From an uncultured Solirubrobacter sp. (GTDB lineage Bacteria; Actinomycetota; Thermoleophilia; Solirubrobacterales; Solirubrobacteraceae): DNA of 6,065 nucleotides. The notes under the pieces were generated by a model. It did no database searches, had not been told where the DNA came from, and worked only from the letters and a program-made list of their open reading frames with translations. The translations under genes and the position numbers were made by a program. The stretch covers positions 1-6,065 of the forward strand of contig CALMNS010000698.1 in NCBI GenBank assembly GCA_937871635.1, written 5' to 3'. Shown here piece after piece: positions 4,784-6,065 of the stretch (position 1 is its first letter; each line of letters opens with the position of its first letter).

Positions 4784-5677
4784 GCCGCGCGCGACCGGCG
4801 TGGAGAGCCCGTCGAGCAGGCGACCGACGTCGTCGCGACCGTGGCCGGCGGCGATCGCGCGGTCCATGAGTCCCTTGACGTAGGCAGGAAAGGCGGGATC
4901 GACGCCCCGCGTCTCGCTGACCTCGATCATGTGGTCGACGAACGCGGCCTGCATGTCGATCTGGGCCTCGCGGCCGCCGTACTCGCCCGTCTCCACCTGA
5001 TCGGCGAGGTCGGCGAAGACCACCGGCAGGACGCCGAGGATGTTGGTCGCGTAGGGCAGGAAGGCCCTCGCGCCGATGCCCTCGGCTCCCAGCACCGCGA
5101 GCGAGTGCAGGAAGCCGGTGAGCGTGCCGTAGAACACCCCCAGCAGCCCGAGGTCGTAGAGCGAAGCCAGGCCGGGGTCGGTGCCGAGGTGGGTCGCGCT
5201 GCCGAGCGCGGACAGCGTGGGCTCGTGCGCGCCGAACGTCTCTTCGGGGCCGCAGTAGAGCAGGAAGGCCTCGGGGCTACCGATCGTCGACGGGATCGCC
5301 AGGATCTTGCCGTCGAGGTGGTCGATGCCGTGGTCGGCCGCCCAGGCCGCGGTCGCGCGAGCCTGCTCGGGCGTGCCGGAGGTGAGGTTGACCAGGGTGC
5401 GGCCCGAGAGCGCGCCGGCAACCGGGTCCAGGACGGTGTGCAGGGCGGCGTCGTCCAGGACGCACGCGATCACCAGGGGACTCGCCTCGACCGCGTCTCT
5501 CACCGTCTCGGCGCGGGTCGCCCCGGCGGCGACGAGCGGGTCGGCCCTGGCCGTCGAGCGGTTCCACACGGTCGTGTGATGGCCGGCGTCGAGGAACGCT
5601 CGGGCGAGTGCGGTGCCCATCAGCCCGAGGCCGATGACCGTCACCGGCGGGCGGTCTGTCGAATGCTCGTGGGTCAT
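4781..5677 (-). CDS. NADP-dependent oxidoreductase of the 6-phosphogluconate dehydrogenase-like family, imine-reductase (IRED) type
   Basis: The product is 298 residues from ATG 5675-5677. The N-terminal Rossmann domain has VIGLGLMGTALARAFLDAGH (GLGLMG at 16-21) and VWNRS at 37-41, where N-R-S in place of an acidic residue suggests NADPH. LVNLTSGTPEQAR (95-107) and LDGKILAIPSTIGSPEAFLLY (121-141) are hallmarks of the IRED-like branch. LGTDPGLASLYDLGLLG (164-180) lies where beta-hydroxyacid dehydrogenases have their catalytic Lys (KxxxN). Here that Lys is absent and D175 occupies the position where R-type imine reductases usually have a catalytic Asp. The C-terminal helical half forms the dimer-swapped active site in this family. 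Length is typical. A GTG at 5696-5698 would add seven residues; neither start has a strong ribosome binding site. The natural substrate is unknown for most of the family. The gene is divergent from the HxlR regulator, a likely controller. Confidence 0.88.
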   Translation of the reverse strand: MTHEHSTDRPPVTVIGLGLMGTALARAFLDAGHHTTVWNRSTARADPLVAAGATRAETVRDAVEASPLVIACVLDDAALHTVLDPVAGALSGRTLVNLTSGTPEQARATAAWAADHGIDHLDGKILAIPSTIGSPEAFLLYCGPEETFGAHEPTLSALGSATHLGTDPGLASLYDLGLLGVFYGTLTGFLHSLAVLGAEGIGARAFLPYATNILGVLPVVFADLADQVETGEYGGREAQIDMQAAFVDHMIEVSETRGVDPAFPAYVKGLMDRAIAAGHGRDDVGRLLDGLSTPVARG

Positions 5678-5751
5678 GGCGCGAGGATGACTCGGCACGC
5701 TAGAGTTCGCAAGTACCTACGATTTGGTCAGGTACCTACATGAAGGTAAGC
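5678..5751. promoter_or_regulatory. divergent promoter region with two abutting 19-bp repeat units
   Basis: GTACCTACGATTTGGTCAG (5713-5731) is followed without a gap by GTACCTACATGAAGGTAAG (5732-5750). They agree at 13 of 19 positions, with GTACCTAC and GGT.AG constant. The second unit has a TACCT/AGGTA inverted repeat (5733-5737, 5744-5748); the first has a degenerate version. The first covers TACGAT (5718-5723), a TANNNT -10 candidate for the regulator gene. The second covers the regulator's ribosome binding site. The layout suits autoregulation and control of the divergent oxidoreductase by the HxlR protein. No clear -35 was found for either gene. Confidence 0.6.
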
Positions 5752-6065
5752 ATGAACGACCACTACTGCGGACTGGACGCGGCGATCGACGTGATCGGCG
5801 GGAAGTGGAAGGCGCTGATCCTCTGGGAGCTGCAAGAGGGGGTGCGGCGCTTCGGCGAGCTGCGCCGGGGCGTGGCCGGCATCAGCGAGAAGATGCTCAT
5901 CCAGCAGCTCCGGGAGCTGGAGGCCGACGGCCTGGTGCACCGGGAGGCCTACCACGAGGTCCCGCCCAGGGTGGAGTACTCGCTGACCGAGTTCGGCGTC
6001 TCGCTCAACGCGGCGCTGCTGCCCCTGTGCGAGTGGGGCGAGCGGCACATGGAGCGCATCGAGAC
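5752..6065 (+). CDS. HxlR-family winged helix-turn-helix transcriptional regulator, 3' truncated by the window
   Basis: At least 104 residues are visible, close to the usual 105-130 of the family. The N-terminal Cys (C6, in HYCGLDAAIDVIGGKWKALI) is the conserved cysteine that in HypR-type members senses disulfide stress or electrophiles. GGKWKALILWEL starts the winged-helix domain. RFGELRRGVAGISEKMLIQQ and LRELEADGLVHREAYHEVPP form the recognition helix and wing region, and VEYSLTEFGVSL is the hallmark wing/strand motif. CEWGERHMERIE belongs to the dimerisation helix and contains a second Cys. I chose ATG 5752 because GAAGGT (5742-5747) lies just upstream; an in-frame ATG at 5740 would add four residues. 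Divergence from the oxidoreductase gene, with repeat units between them, suggests it controls that gene and itself, as is common for HxlR regulators. Confidence 0.93.
   Translation, partial: MNDHYCGLDAAIDVIGGKWKALILWELQEGVRRFGELRRGVAGISEKMLIQQLRELEADGLVHREAYHEVPPRVEYSLTEFGVSLNAALLPLCEWGERHMERIE

Noticed and set aside
4841..5743. 300-codon open frame on + strand
   Set aside because: It is a shadow of the imine-reductase-like gene, and its composition is dominated by R, G, E and V without a domain.
1..6065. tRNA/rRNA genes, CRISPR arrays, IS elements, attachment sites
   Set aside because: I looked on both strands. There is no regularly spaced repeat, transposase-like protein, terminal inverted repeat with target duplication, or cloverleaf-like segment.

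Overview
The window is about 6 kb of very GC-rich DNA with strong G/C preference at third codon positions, as in Actinomycetota. The ECF sigma factor, its membrane partner and the TPR-tailed (DUF6596-type) sigma factor tail resemble proteins I associate with Solirubrobacterales (class Thermoleophilia). That placement is an impression from protein style, not a search result. It looks like a chromosomal accessory region of regulators and redox enzymes. I see no RNA gene, CRISPR array, transposase or prophage gene.

Left part (1-1536): the 3' end of a sigma factor gene (DUF6596 type) on the + strand faces a two-gene operon on the - strand. That operon encodes a complete ECF sigma factor (997-1536) and, overlapping by ATGA, a single-pass membrane protein (269-1000) that may be its sensor or anti-sigma partner. 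The latter has no recognisable zinc anti-sigma motif.

Middle (1537-2064): a gene-poor stretch. It holds a VOC/glyoxalase remnant whose centre appears deleted in frame (1672-1860), a GC hairpin just after it, a perfect 18-bp palindrome next to a possible promoter, and a 14-codon ORF with a good ribosome binding site. That ORF's stop codon overlaps the start codon of the next gene.

Monooxygenase unit (2065-3747): a class A FAD-dependent aromatic hydroxylase, followed three bases later by a small coiled-coil ORF. The small ORF has a near-perfect Shine-Dalgarno sequence but an in-frame TAG at codon 4.

Right part (3748-6065): an SDR oxidoreductase (3789-4766), probably read from a leaderless transcript with an inverted repeat at its promoter. 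It converges on an imine-reductase-like NADP oxidoreductase (4781-5677, - strand). That gene is divergent from a HxlR-family regulator (5752 to the window end). The shared intergenic region carries two abutting 19-bp repeat units that look like regulator binding sites.

The three redox enzymes (FAD hydroxylase, SDR, imine-reductase-like) and the probably redox- or electrophile-responsive HxlR regulator could form a small-molecule oxidation/reduction or detoxification neighbourhood. They occupy at least three transcription units, so joint function is only an inference. The least ordinary signals are the amber-interrupted small ORF, the coupled leader ORF with its palindrome, and the tandem operator-like repeats.
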